From assembly GCA_900540395.1 (NCBI GenBank), contig UQFQ01000005.1, positions 1 to 64,000 of the forward strand: 64,000 nucleotides of DNA, given 5' to 3'. Below are positions 42,002 through 50,330 of the stretch, piece after piece; position 1 is the stretch's first letter, and every line of letters begins with the position of its first letter. A program made the translations under genes and the position numbers. The notes beneath the pieces are model-generated. The model saw only the letters and a program-made list of their open reading frames with translations, did no database searches and was not told where the DNA came from. This DNA comes from an uncultured Mollicutes bacterium (GTDB lineage: Bacteria > Bacillota_I > Bacilli_A > RFN20 > CAG-826).

Positions 42002-42331
42002 ATGGACCACAGAAAGAGAATTACCGGTGTTGTTGTAAGCGCTAAGGCACCTAAAACAATCACAGTTATGGTTGAAGGATACAGAAAGCATCCTAAGTAT
42101 AAAAAAAGAGTTCAATTCAGACATAAATACTATGCTCATGATGAATTAAATAGTGCAAAAGTCGGTGATACAGTTACTATTGAAGAATCAAGACCACTCT
42201 CTGCTTTAAAGAGATTCAGACTTGTTTCTATTGACAAGAAAGCTGTTGAAGACGTTAAGATCGTTGAAAGTGAAGAACTTAAAGAAGTACTTCACGAAGA
42301 AAACGCTGAAGACAATAAGGAGGCCGAATAA
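42002..42331 (+). CDS. rpsQ: Ribosomal protein S17 with C-terminal extension
   Basis: Early-assembly 30S protein. The core (1-80) reads RKRITGVVVSAKAPKTITVMVE, YAHDELNSAKVGDTVTIEESRPLSALKRFRLV. The following 25-30 residues are an acidic tail (DVKIVESEELKEVLHEENAEDNKEAE) that is longer than in Bacillus. GGAAGG upstream, overlapping the L29 end. Confidence 0.97.
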   Translation: MDHRKRITGVVVSAKAPKTITVMVEGYRKHPKYKKRVQFRHKYYAHDELNSAKVGDTVTIEESRPLSALKRFRLVSIDKKAVEDVKIVESEELKEVLHEENAEDNKEAE

Positions 42332-42333
42332 TT

Positions 42334-42708
42334 ATGATACAAACAGAAACAAATCTCGTTGTAGCTGATAATAGCGGTGCTCGTGTCGTAAGAGTATTCA
42401 GAATCTATGGCGGAAGCCACAGAAAAAGTTGTTCAGTTGGTGATATCGTTCAATGTGCTGTTAAGGATGCTATTCCAAACGGCAAAGTTAAAAAGAGCGA
42501 TGTTGTAAAAGCAGTTATTGTTAGAACTAGCTATCCAATTGAAAGAAAAGATGGTTCAACAATTAGATTTGATGACAATGCTTGCGTTATCATCAATGAA
42601 GATAAAACACCTGTTGGAACTCGTGTATTTGGACCTGTCGCAAGAGAACTTCGTGAAAAAGGTGAAGCCTTTATGAAAATCGTCTCTCTTGCAAACGAAG
42701 TCTTATAA
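42334..42708 (+). CDS. rplN: Ribosomal protein L14
   Basis: 50S protein at the subunit interface. It has 124 residues, with MIQTETNLVVADNSGARVVRVFRIYGG, VVKAVIVRT and FGPVARELREKGEAFMKIVSLANEVL. Two residues longer than the usual 122. AAGGAGG precedes the ATG. Confidence 0.98.
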   Translation: MIQTETNLVVADNSGARVVRVFRIYGGSHRKSCSVGDIVQCAVKDAIPNGKVKKSDVVKAVIVRTSYPIERKDGSTIRFDDNACVIINEDKTPVGTRVFGPVARELREKGEAFMKIVSLANEVL

Positions 42709-42723
42709 GGAGGTAAAAAAGAT

Positions 42724-43035
42724 ATGAAACTTGTTAAAGGTGATAAAGTCATTGTTATCTCCGGTAAAGACAAAGGCAAAATCGGCAATATCCAAAAAGC
42801 TTTACCAAAAGAACACAAGGTTATTGTTGATGGAGTTAATGTTCGTAAAAAGCACATTAAGCCAACTCAATCTAATCCAGAAGGTAGCATTCAAGAAATC
42901 TTTGCTCCAATCGATGTAAGCAATGTTATGTATTACGATGAAAAGAGCAAAAAAGCATCACGTATCGGCTACAAATTTGATAAAGACGGTAAAAAGATTA
43001 GAGTTATCAAAGCTAACGGAAAAGAAATTAAATAG
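42724..43035 (+). CDS. rplX: Ribosomal protein L24
   Basis: 50S assembly initiator. It has 103 residues, with the KOW motif KGDKVIVISGKDKGKIGNIQKALP and VNVRKKHIKP, followed by AGGAGG-dependent start. TAAGGAGG lies upstream. Domain order and length are normal. Confidence 0.98.
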   Translation: MKLVKGDKVIVISGKDKGKIGNIQKALPKEHKVIVDGVNVRKKHIKPTQSNPEGSIQEIFAPIDVSNVMYYDEKSKKASRIGYKFDKDGKKIRVIKANGKEIK

Positions 43036-43046
43036 AGGAGATCGTT

Positions 43047-43706
43047 ATGGCAGAAACAAAGAAAACTACAGCTACAGCAAAAAAGACAACTAAAACTGCT
43101 AAAGCAGGAACAAAAACTGTTGTTAAAGAAGCTGCAACTTCTAAAGGACATAAAGCTCCTAGCAAACATACAAGATTACTTGATTTATACAATTCTGAAA
43201 TTAAAACAAATTTAATGAAAGAATTTGAATATAAATCATTAATGCAAGTCCCAGCTTTAAATAAGATTGTTGTTAATATCGGTGTTGGTGATGCTACACA
43301 AGACAAGAAGAGACTTGAAGAAGCAGTTGAAGAACTTGCTTTAATTACAGGTCAAAAGCCAATCATTACTAAAGCTAAAAAATCAATTGCAACCTTTAAA
43401 TTAAGAGAAGGTGAACCAATCGGATGTAAAGTTACATTAAGAGGAATCAGAATGTATGAATTCTTCGATAAACTTGTCTCCATCGCCTTACCAAGAGTTA
43501 GAGACTTCCGTGGTGTTAGCAAGAACTCATTTGATGGAAGAGGAAATTATACTTTAGGTATTAAAGAACAATTAATTTTCCCAGAAATCAACTATGATAA
43601 AGTTCAAAAGGTGAGAGGTATGGATATCATTATTGTTACAACAGCAAATAGTGATGAAGAAGCCTACTCATTATTAAAGGCACTTGGAATGCCATTTAAC
43701 AAATAA
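43047..43706 (+). CDS. rplE: Ribosomal protein L5 with basic N-terminal extension
   Basis: Central-protuberance protein binding 5S rRNA. The core (about 43-219) has PALNKIVVNIGVGDA, AKKSIATFKLREGEPIGCKVTLRG and IFPEINYDKVQKVRGMDI. The first 40 residues are an added Lys/Thr/Ala tail (MAETKKTTATAKKTTKTAKAG). The first 22 nt of the gene match the start of rplV at 21 positions, so one tail may have been copied from the other. AGAGGAG precedes the ATG. Usual length is 179. Confidence 0.96.
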   Translation: MAETKKTTATAKKTTKTAKAGTKTVVKEAATSKGHKAPSKHTRLLDLYNSEIKTNLMKEFEYKSLMQVPALNKIVVNIGVGDATQDKKRLEEAVEELALITGQKPIITKAKKSIATFKLREGEPIGCKVTLRGIRMYEFFDKLVSIALPRVRDFRGVSKNSFDGRGNYTLGIKEQLIFPEINYDKVQKVRGMDIIIVTTANSDEEAYSLLKALGMPFNK

Positions 43707-43717
43707 GAGGTAACAAT

Positions 43718-43903
43718 ATGGCAAAAACTAGTTTAAAGGTTAAACAATCCAGACCTCAAAAATACAAGGTCAGAGAATATACTCGTTGCAAAAGATGTGG
43801 AAGACCTCACGCTGTTTATTCAAAATTTGGTCTTTGCAGAATTTGCTTAAGAGAACTCGCTTATAAAGGCGAAATTCCAGGAATGAAGAAATCTTCATGG
43901 TAA
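43718..43903 (+). CDS. rpsZ: Ribosomal protein S14, zinc-binding (type Z)
   Basis: A 61-residue S14 of the zinc-ribbon type. The ligands are C-x2-C in RCKRCGRPH and C-x2-C in GLCRICLREL. This is the short Firmicutes form, not the longer zinc-free S14. It sits in the 30S head. AAGAGGT before the ATG; between rplE and rpsH as expected. Confidence 0.97.
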   Translation: MAKTSLKVKQSRPQKYKVREYTRCKRCGRPHAVYSKFGLCRICLRELAYKGEIPGMKKSSW

Positions 43904-43920
43904 TTTAGGAGGAATAGAAG

Positions 43921-44319
43921 ATGCATCAAGATCCAATAGCAGATATGCTTACTAGAATCAGAAACGCTAACGCATTACATCACGAAACAGTTTCTATCCC
44001 TTCTAGTAAATTAAAAGTTAATATTGTTAAAATTTTACTTTCTGAAGGTTTTATCACTTCTTATAAAGAAGTTAAAACTAAAGAAGGTCACAAAAATATC
44101 GAAGTAACTTTAAAATATGGGCCAAATGGAGAAAAAGTTATCTCTGGCTTAAAGAGAATTTCAAAACCTGGTCTTAGAGTTACAGCTGATAGCAAACATA
44201 TTCCATTTGTCTTAAAAGGACTTGGAATTGCTATTATATCAACCAGTAAAGGTTTATTAACCGATAAAGGTTGTAGGCAAAATAACGTCGGTGGCGAAGT
44301 TATTTGCTACGTTTGGTAA
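43921..44319 (+). CDS. rpsH: Ribosomal protein S8
   Basis: 30S central-domain protein. It has 132 residues, starting QDPIADMLTRIRNAN and containing SGLKRISKPGLRV and the C-terminal GIAIISTSKGLLTDKGCRQNNVGGEVICYVW. In other bacteria S8 autoregulates the spc operon. TTTAGGAGGAA upstream. Confidence 0.98.
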   Translation: MHQDPIADMLTRIRNANALHHETVSIPSSKLKVNIVKILLSEGFITSYKEVKTKEGHKNIEVTLKYGPNGEKVISGLKRISKPGLRVTADSKHIPFVLKGLGIAIISTSKGLLTDKGCRQNNVGGEVICYVW

Positions 44320-44333
44320 TAGGAGGTAAGGTT

Positions 44334-44897
44334 ATGTCACGTATTGGAAATAAAATTATCACTATTCCAGAAGGTCTTAATGTCACAGTAAGCGAAGGCT
44401 TAGTTGATATTAAAGGCAAATTCGGCGAAGATAAAATTCCTTTTAATAAAGACTTTATCTCTGTTGAAATGAAAGACAACATCTTAACTGTTAAAAGAGC
44501 TAACGATGAAAAAGCCATTAAAGAAATGCATGGTACAATTCGTGCTTTAATTCACAATGCTTGTGTTGGCTGCCACGAAGGTTTCACAAAGAAACTTGCT
44601 CTTGTTGGTATCGGTTATAGAGCTGAAATGAAGGGTAAAGATCTTGTTCTTCATGTTGGCTATTCCCATGGAATTACTATTCATCCACTCGATGGTGTTA
44701 CAGTTAAAGTCATTGAATCAAAATCAAAAGATGTTAATGCTTATGTTGAAGTAAGTGGTTCTGACAAATTCAAAGTTGGTCAAGTCGCTGCTCAAATTAG
44801 AGAAACTCGTAAACCTGAACCATATCTTGGAAAAGGTATTAGATACGTTGATGAAGTCATCTTACGTAAAGAAGGCAAACGTGCTGGTAAGAAATAA
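44334..44897 (+). CDS. rplF: Ribosomal protein L6
   Basis: 50S protein near the sarcin-ricin loop. It has 187 residues, starting SRIGNKIITIPEGLNVTVSEG, with GYRAEMKGKDLVLHVGYSH and a C-terminal KPEPYLGKGIRYVDE. An earlier in-frame start overlapping rpsH is rejected because AGGAGG (44321-44326) is placed for the ATG at 44334. Confidence 0.98.
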   Translation: MSRIGNKIITIPEGLNVTVSEGLVDIKGKFGEDKIPFNKDFISVEMKDNILTVKRANDEKAIKEMHGTIRALIHNACVGCHEGFTKKLALVGIGYRAEMKGKDLVLHVGYSHGITIHPLDGVTVKVIESKSKDVNAYVEVSGSDKFKVGQVAAQIRETRKPEPYLGKGIRYVDEVILRKEGKRAGKK

Positions 44898-44910
44898 TAG
44901 GAGTTAATGT

Positions 44911-45267
44911 ATGATTAGTAAACTTGATAAGAACATTGCTAGAAAAAGAAAGCATATTAGAGTTCGTAATAAAATTAGTGGTACAGCTCTAACTCCTAGA
45001 CTTTGTGTCTTTAGATCAAATAAAAACATTGAAGTTCAAGTCATTGATGATGTTAAAGGAGTAACACTCGTTGCTTCTTCATCCAATGCCTTAAAACTTA
45101 CAAATGGAAATAACGTTGAAGGTGCAAAACTTGTTGGTGCAGATATTGCTAAAAAATGTCTCGCTAAAGGTATTGAAAACGTTGTATTCGATAGAGGTGG
45201 ATACATTTATCATGGTCGTGTTAAAGCTCTTGCTGAAAGTGCTAGAGAAAACGGCTTAAAATTCTAA
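44911..45267 (+). CDS. rplR: Ribosomal protein L18
   Basis: 5S-rRNA-binding 50S protein. It has 118 residues, with RKRKHIRVRNKISGTALTPRLCVFRSNKNI and the C-terminal FDRGGYIYHGRVKALAESARENGLKF. TAGGAG precedes the ATG. Order rplF-rplR-rpsE is standard. Confidence 0.98.
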   Translation: MISKLDKNIARKRKHIRVRNKISGTALTPRLCVFRSNKNIEVQVIDDVKGVTLVASSSNALKLTNGNNVEGAKLVGADIAKKCLAKGIENVVFDRGGYIYHGRVKALAESARENGLKF

Positions 45268-45278
45268 GGAGATAGGTT

Positions 45279-45914
45279 ATGGAAGAAAATAAAGTTGTTG
45301 AAAACCCAACAGTAGAAGAAGTTAAAAAAGAAGAAAATAACACTACTTCCCCAGAAAATACACAAGCAAAAGCACCTGAAAAGAGAAAAATCAACAAAAA
45401 CAAGAGATTTAACAAAGCTCCTCGTAAGGAAGTTGTTAAAGAATACGAAGAAAGAGTTGTCGCTATTAATAGAGTCACCAAAGTCGTTAAAGGTGGTAAG
45501 AGAATGAAATTCTCCGCTCTTGTAGTTATTGGAAACGGCAAAGGCAAATTCGGATTTGCTACTGGTAAGAGTGGCGAAGTCCCAGATGCAATCAAAAAAG
45601 CTGTTGATAAAGCTAAGAGAAACTTAATCGACATTGAAATCGTTAATGGTGGAACTTTAGCTCATGAAATCATTGGTAAATTTGGTGCTACAAATGTTTT
45701 CTTAAAACCAGCCCCTGAAGGTACCGGAATTATTGCTGGTGGTCCTGTCAGAGCTATCTTAGAATTAGCTGGCGTTAAAAACATTTATTCTAAAGTCTAT
45801 GGAAGTAGAACCAAAATCAACATTATTAGAGCTACAGCAAGTGCTTTAATGAATGAAAAAGATTTCAATAAAACCATGGCCTTACGTAAAGGAGGTAATA
45901 ACGATGTTAAATAA
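45279..45914 (+). CDS. rpsE: Ribosomal protein S5 with N-terminal extension
   Basis: 30S protein involved in decoding fidelity. The core starts near residue 55 (EERVVAINRVTKVVKGGKRM) and contains GNGKGKFGFATGKSGEVPDAIKKA and AGGPVRAILELAGV. Before it lie about 54 extra residues, first acidic (EENKVVENPTVEEVKKEEN), then basic (KRKINKNKRFNKAPRK). AAGGAG precedes the ATG. It overlaps rplO by 11 nt, leaving no room for rpmD (L30), which usually sits here. Confidence 0.97.
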   Translation: MEENKVVENPTVEEVKKEENNTTSPENTQAKAPEKRKINKNKRFNKAPRKEVVKEYEERVVAINRVTKVVKGGKRMKFSALVVIGNGKGKFGFATGKSGEVPDAIKKAVDKAKRNLIDIEIVNGGTLAHEIIGKFGATNVFLKPAPEGTGIIAGGPVRAILELAGVKNIYSKVYGSRTKINIIRATASALMNEKDFNKTMALRKGGNNDVK

Positions 45915-46344
45915 TCTTAAACCTACCGAAGGAAGCAGAAAAGAAAAGACCAGACGCTGCAGAGGTCTTGGAAGCGGCCTTGGCAAAAATGGCGGAAGCG
46001 GTAACAAAGGTCAAAATTCTAGAACTGGTGGTGGAGTTAGACTTGGATTTGAAGGTGGTCAATTACCACTCTTCAGAGCTATTCCAAAGAGAGGATTTAA
46101 AAATCACTGTCATAAAGAATATGCTGTTGTTAATGTCTCACTCTTTAATAGATTTAACGATGGAGAGGAAATCGATCTTACAAAGCTCGTTTCACTCGGT
46201 CTCGTTAACAAAGAATTCGATGGCTTAAAAGTTTTAGGAGAAGGGGAACTTACTAAAAAAGTTAGTATTACCGCTACTAAATTTTCAAAATCTGCTTTAG
46301 AAAAGATAGAAAAATGTGGCGCAAAAGCAATTTTTAGTAAATAA
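45904..46344 (+). CDS. rplO: Ribosomal protein L15
   Basis: 50S assembly protein. It has 146 residues, starting MLNNLKPTEGSRKEKTRRCRGLGSG, with the Gly-rich NGGSGNKGQNSRTGGGVRLGFEGGQ. The start at 45904 is set by AAAGGAGG inside the end of rpsE; a longer in-frame reading lies in rpsE and is rejected. Confidence 0.97.
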   Translation: MLNNLKPTEGSRKEKTRRCRGLGSGLGKNGGSGNKGQNSRTGGGVRLGFEGGQLPLFRAIPKRGFKNHCHKEYAVVNVSLFNRFNDGEEIDLTKLVSLGLVNKEFDGLKVLGEGELTKKVSITATKFSKSALEKIEKCGAKAIFSK

Positions 46345-46380
46345 TATATAGGTTGATATTTATTATTACTAAGGATTCCC

Positions 46381-47727
46381 ATGAAAAAGTTTGTCGAAAT
46401 TTTTAAAAATAAAGAAGTCGTTAATCGTATATTTTTTACGATAATGATTCTTTTTGTCTTTAGAATCGGTTGTGCAATTCCTACTCCAGGTATTGATGCT
46501 AGTGAATTAACTAGTCAGCTTACCCAAAATACTAATAACGTTTTAGCTTTAATGAACTTATTAGGTGGAGGTGCATTACAAAACTTTTCTATATTTGCGC
46601 TTGGCGTTTCTCCTTACATTACTGCTCAAATTATTATTCAATTGTTAAGTATGGATGTTCTTCCTGCTTTGACGGAATTAAATAGACAAGGGCAATATGG
46701 AAGAAGAAAAATTGAGATGGCTACTCGTTATCTCACCTTAATGCTTGCTGCTGTTCAAGCTTATGGAATTATTCAAACAGCTCTTAATACTTCCTGGATT
46801 ACATTCACCATGGAAGAAAACTTCCTAACATATGCTTATATTGTTACTGTTATGGTAGCAGGAGCAATGTTAGTTATGTGGCTTGGTGACCAAATAACCT
46901 CTAAAGGTATCGGAAATGGTATTTCTGTTATTATCTTTGCTGGTATTGTTTGTTCTCTTCCAAGTCAAATTGGAACAGCCTTCCAAAGATGGGTTCTCGA
47001 ATCATGGAATCATGGTAACGTGGAAGCTACTAAAGGGGTCTTCCAATTCATTCTTTATATCCTCGCATTTATTGCAATTATCGCTTTTGTTGTCTTCATT
47101 GAACTTTCAAGAAGAAAACTTCCAGTTCAACACGCTACACGTACTGGAACCAGTGAAAAGCTTGCAAAAGCCAGCTTTTTACCAATAAAAGTCAATTCAG
47201 CTGGTGTTATTCCAGTCATATTCGCTAGCTCCATCTTAATGGCACCTAGTGTTATTGCAACTTTTATCTCAAGTGATGCAGCAAATGCAGAATGGCTCAA
47301 AATCTTCCAATACAATCAACTTGTTGATACTGGTGGAGTAATGATGCCATGGGGATTGATTATTTATATCGTTTTGGTGTTTGCGTTTACTTTCTTCTAC
47401 GCAAACTTACAAATAAATCCTGCTCAACTTGCGGAAAACTTCCAAAGAAATGGAAGTTATATTCCAGGTATTCGTCCAGGTATTGAAACTGAAAAATATG
47501 TTAGAAAAGTCTTAAATAGAGTTACTCTTATTGGGGCTTTATCTCTCTCATTTATCAGTGCTCTTCCAGTTGTTTTAACTCTTTCAGGAGTCTTTGGAAG
47601 CGATCAATCTTTAGCCCTTGGCGGAACTGGTTTAATTATCGTTGTTGGTGTTGCTCTTGAGCTTAATAACCAAATCAATGGTCTTATCGCAGGTAAGAGT
47701 TATGATGAAGTCATTGGAGGTATGTAA
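46381..47727 (+). CDS. secY: Protein translocase subunit SecY
   Basis: The pore of the Sec translocon, ten membrane helices in 448 residues. Typical parts: FRIGCAIPTPGID after TM1, the plug region NLLGGGALQNFSIFALGVSPYITAQII, and the cytoplasmic loops with RRKLPVQHA and RPGIETEKYVRKVLNRVTLIGA. AAGGA precedes the ATG. It follows L15 as in most spc operons and precedes adk. Confidence 0.98.
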   Translation: MKKFVEIFKNKEVVNRIFFTIMILFVFRIGCAIPTPGIDASELTSQLTQNTNNVLALMNLLGGGALQNFSIFALGVSPYITAQIIIQLLSMDVLPALTELNRQGQYGRRKIEMATRYLTLMLAAVQAYGIIQTALNTSWITFTMEENFLTYAYIVTVMVAGAMLVMWLGDQITSKGIGNGISVIIFAGIVCSLPSQIGTAFQRWVLESWNHGNVEATKGVFQFILYILAFIAIIAFVVFIELSRRKLPVQHATRTGTSEKLAKASFLPIKVNSAGVIPVIFASSILMAPSVIATFISSDAANAEWLKIFQYNQLVDTGGVMMPWGLIIYIVLVFAFTFFYANLQINPAQLAENFQRNGSYIPGIRPGIETEKYVRKVLNRVTLIGALSLSFISALPVVLTLSGVFGSDQSLALGGTGLIIVVGVALELNNQINGLIAGKSYDEVIGGM

Positions 47728-47736
47728 ACTTTAGAT

Positions 47737-48381
47737 ATGAAGAATATTATTTTGATGGGTCCACCAGGCGCTGGCAAAGGAACAAATGCAAAACGTATAG
47801 CAAGTTTTTATAAAATCCCACATATTTCTACTGGAGATATGTTTAGAGAAGCAATTAAAAACAAAACTAGTCTTGGCGAACTCGCTAATTCTTACATGTC
47901 TAAGGGCTTACTTGTCCCTGATGAAGTAACAATTGGTCTTGTTAAAGAAAGACTTTCTCGTGATGATTGTAAAGATGGCTATTTACTTGATGGTTTCCCA
48001 AGAACCATGGTTCAAGCAGAAGCTTTAACTGAATTATCAAACGAGATTGGTCGACCAATTACTAATGTGCTTAACATTGTTGTCCCTGAATCTATCTTAA
48101 TTGATAGAATCTGCGGAAGACGTGTTTGCAAAGTATGCGGTGCTCCATATCATGTCAGAAACATGAAACCAAAAGTTGAAGGTGTTTGTGACTTATGTGG
48201 TGGCGAACTTGTTCAAAGAAAAGATGATAATGAAGAAACATTAAAATCTAGACTTAGTGAATACCATAAGCAAACTGAACCTCTTATCGCATACTATACA
48301 AAACTTGGTGTTGTCGCTGATATTGATGGAACTAAAGATCTTGATTTATTACTCGACGACATTAAAGCAATTTTAAAATAA
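47737..48381 (+). CDS. adk: Adenylate kinase, zinc-binding long form
   Basis: Interconverts ATP + AMP and 2 ADP. It has 214 residues. The P-loop GPPGAGKGT is at 7-15, followed by HISTGDMFR, DGFPRTMVQAE and GRRVCKVCGAPYH. The LID domain carries two C-x2-C pairs (VCKVCG and VCDLCGG), the structural zinc site of Gram-positive Adk. A GGAGG sequence lies 16 nt upstream in the end of secY, farther than usual. Confidence 0.97.
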   Translation: MKNIILMGPPGAGKGTNAKRIASFYKIPHISTGDMFREAIKNKTSLGELANSYMSKGLLVPDEVTIGLVKERLSRDDCKDGYLLDGFPRTMVQAEALTELSNEIGRPITNVLNIVVPESILIDRICGRRVCKVCGAPYHVRNMKPKVEGVCDLCGGELVQRKDDNEETLKSRLSEYHKQTEPLIAYYTKLGVVADIDGTKDLDLLLDDIKAILK

Positions 48382-48390
48382 GGCCCTTTA

Positions 48391-49158
48391 ATGAAAATTA
48401 TTATTAAAAGTCCTAGAGAGATTGCTTTAATCAAAAAAGCAGGAAGCATATTAGCCGATACATTCGACTATTTAAAAGTGCATACCCGTGCCGGAATTTC
48501 CACTAAAGAACTTGATAAACTTGCCGAAAGCTTTATCAGAAGTCATGGTGGAATTCCAACATGCAAGGGCTATGAAGGCTTTCCTGGCGCTATATGTATT
48601 AGCGTAAATGATACCCTTCTTCATGGTATTCCTTCTAAAAGTATGATTTTAAAAGATGGAGATATAGTAAGTTATGATATTTGCGTAACTTATGAAGGGT
48701 ATATTGCTGATGCTTGTAGAACATTTCCTGTTGGAGAGATCTCAAGCGAAGCACAAAGACTACTTGATACAACTAAAAAGTGTTTCTTTGAAGCAGTCAA
48801 GTTAGTTAAACCGGGTGTACATCTTGGGGATATTTCTCAAAAAATCTATGAAACCGGAACTAGTGCAGGCTATACCTTAACTAGAGATTATGGCGGACAT
48901 GGAGTTGGAAGAGAAATGCATGAAGATCCATTCGTCTTAAACTATGGTGAAAAAGGCACTGGACCAATTCTTAAAAAAGGAATGGTCATTGCAATTGAAC
49001 CTATGCTAAATGAGGGCAAAGTAGAATTATATACTTTAGATGATGGATGGACTGTTAAAACCTTAGATGGAAAATTAAGTTGTCACTATGAAAACACCAT
49101 AGCGATAACAGATGATGGCTATGAAATTTTAACTTTAGAAAAAGGGGAAGTTTATTAA
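48391..49158 (+). CDS. map: Type I methionine aminopeptidase
   Basis: Removes the initiator methionine. It has 255 residues. Metal ligands are visible in SYDICVTYEGYIADACRTF (two Asp), GGHGVGREMHEDP (His), IAIEPMLNEG (Glu) and HYENTIAIT (Glu). AAGG lies upstream. Its stop overlaps the infA start (TAATG), coupling translation. Confidence 0.97.
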   Translation: MKIIIKSPREIALIKKAGSILADTFDYLKVHTRAGISTKELDKLAESFIRSHGGIPTCKGYEGFPGAICISVNDTLLHGIPSKSMILKDGDIVSYDICVTYEGYIADACRTFPVGEISSEAQRLLDTTKKCFFEAVKLVKPGVHLGDISQKIYETGTSAGYTLTRDYGGHGVGREMHEDPFVLNYGEKGTGPILKKGMVIAIEPMLNEGKVELYTLDDGWTVKTLDGKLSCHYENTIAITDDGYEILTLEKGEVY

Positions 49159-49376
49159 TGGCAAAACAAGATGTTATATCCGTTGAGGCGGTAGTTACAG
49201 AAGCTTTACCAAATTGTAATTTTAAAGTAAAGCTAGAGAATGACGTAGTAATCCATGCCACTGTTTCTGGTAAAATCCGTATGCATTACATTCGCATTTT
49301 ACCGGGAGATAAGGTTACCGTTGAACTCTCGCCTTATGATTTAAACAATGGCAGAATTGTATTTAGACACAAATAG
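49158..49376 (+). CDS. infA: Translation initiation factor IF-1
   Basis: A 72-residue S1-fold protein that blocks the A site during initiation. VEAVVTEALPNCNFKVKLENDVVIHATVSGKIRMHYIRILPGDKVTVELSPYDL is the standard sequence. AAAAGGGGA precedes the ATG. Usual place between map and rpmJ. Confidence 0.97.
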   Translation: MAKQDVISVEAVVTEALPNCNFKVKLENDVVIHATVSGKIRMHYIRILPGDKVTVELSPYDLNNGRIVFRHK

Positions 49377-49396
49377 TCTAAAAGTAGGAGGCATTT

Positions 49397-49510
49397 ATGA
49401 AAGTTAGACCATCCGTAAAACCAATTTGTGACAAATGTAAGGTCATTAAAAGACATGGAAAAGTCATGGTAATTTGTTCAAATCCAAAACACAAACAAAG
49501 ACAAGGATAA
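49397..49510 (+). CDS. rpmJ: Ribosomal protein L36, zinc-binding
   Basis: A 37-residue ORF encoding the zinc-ribbon L36: MKVRPSVKPICDKCKVIKR, ending KHKQRQG. Ligands are C-x2-C, a third Cys (VICSNP) and His (PKHKQ). TAGGAGG lies six nt before the ATG. Too short for many gene finders, but its position between infA and rpsM is standard. Confidence 0.96.
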   Translation: MKVRPSVKPICDKCKVIKRHGKVMVICSNPKHKQRQG

Positions 49511-49528
49511 GAGAGGAAAAGGTAATTT

Positions 49529-49903
49529 ATGGCACGTATTGTTGGTGTTGATATTCCAAATGATAAAGTTATTGTTGTTAGCTTAACTTACATTTATGGA
49601 ATTGGCCCTACAACCAGTAAGAAAATCGTAGAGGCTGCAAAAATCGATCCACTTAAAAGAGTTAAAGATCTTTCTGAAGATGAAATTGCTCGTTTAAGAA
49701 CTGAAATCGCTCACTATAAAGTAGAAGGCGATTTGAGAAGAGAAGTTTTATTAAACATTAAGAGACTTCAAGAAATTGGCTGCTACCGTGGAATTAGACA
49801 CAGAAGAGGTCTTCCAGTTAGAGGTCAAAGAACAAAAACTAACGCTCGTACACGCAAAGGTCCACGTAAGACAATTGCTAATAAGAAAGAAGCTGTTAAG
49901 TAA
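49529..49903 (+). CDS. rpsM: Ribosomal protein S13
   Basis: 30S head protein contacting the 50S subunit and P-site tRNA. It has 124 residues, starting ARIVGVDIPNDKVIVVSLTYIYGIGPTTSKKI and ending in the basic RHRRGLPVRGQRTKTNARTRKGPRKT. GAGGAAAAGG upstream. Confidence 0.98.
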   Translation: MARIVGVDIPNDKVIVVSLTYIYGIGPTTSKKIVEAAKIDPLKRVKDLSEDEIARLRTEIAHYKVEGDLRREVLLNIKRLQEIGCYRGIRHRRGLPVRGQRTKTNARTRKGPRKTIANKKEAVK

Positions 49904-49919
49904 TAGGAGGTAGATAGAC

Positions 49920-50309
49920 ATGGCAAAGAAACAAACTACCCGTAAAAAGAAAATTAAAAGATCTTTTACTAAAGGTGTTGCTCATATTCATGCAACTTTC
50001 AATAATACAATCGTTACAATTACAGATGAAAATGGTAATGCAATTGCATGGTCCAGTAGCGGTGTATTAGGTTTCAAAGGTGCAAAAAAATCAACTCCAT
50101 TTGCTGCTCAAAGTGCTGCTGAAGCTGCTGGTAAAGCTGCTTATGATCAAGGCATTAGAACAGTCGATGTCGATGTTAAAGGACCAGGAGCTGGTAGAGA
50201 AAGTGCTATTAGAGCTCTTGGAAACGCCGGACTTCAAATTACATCAATTGTTGATACAACTCCAATCCCACATAATGGTTGTCGTCCACCAAAAAGAACA
50301 CACGGTTAA
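49920..50309 (+). CDS. rpsK: Ribosomal protein S11
   Basis: 30S platform protein near the mRNA exit. It has 129 residues, with GVAHIHATFNNTIVTITDENGN, FKGAKKSTPFAAQSAAE and the end IPHNGCRPPKRTHG. TAGGAGG precedes the ATG. Order rpsM-rpsK-rpoA is standard. Confidence 0.98.
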   Translation: MAKKQTTRKKKIKRSFTKGVAHIHATFNNTIVTITDENGNAIAWSSSGVLGFKGAKKSTPFAAQSAAEAAGKAAYDQGIRTVDVDVKGPGAGRESAIRALGNAGLQITSIVDTTPIPHNGCRPPKRTHG

Positions 50310-50330
50310 TATTTAAAGGAGGATGTTTAA

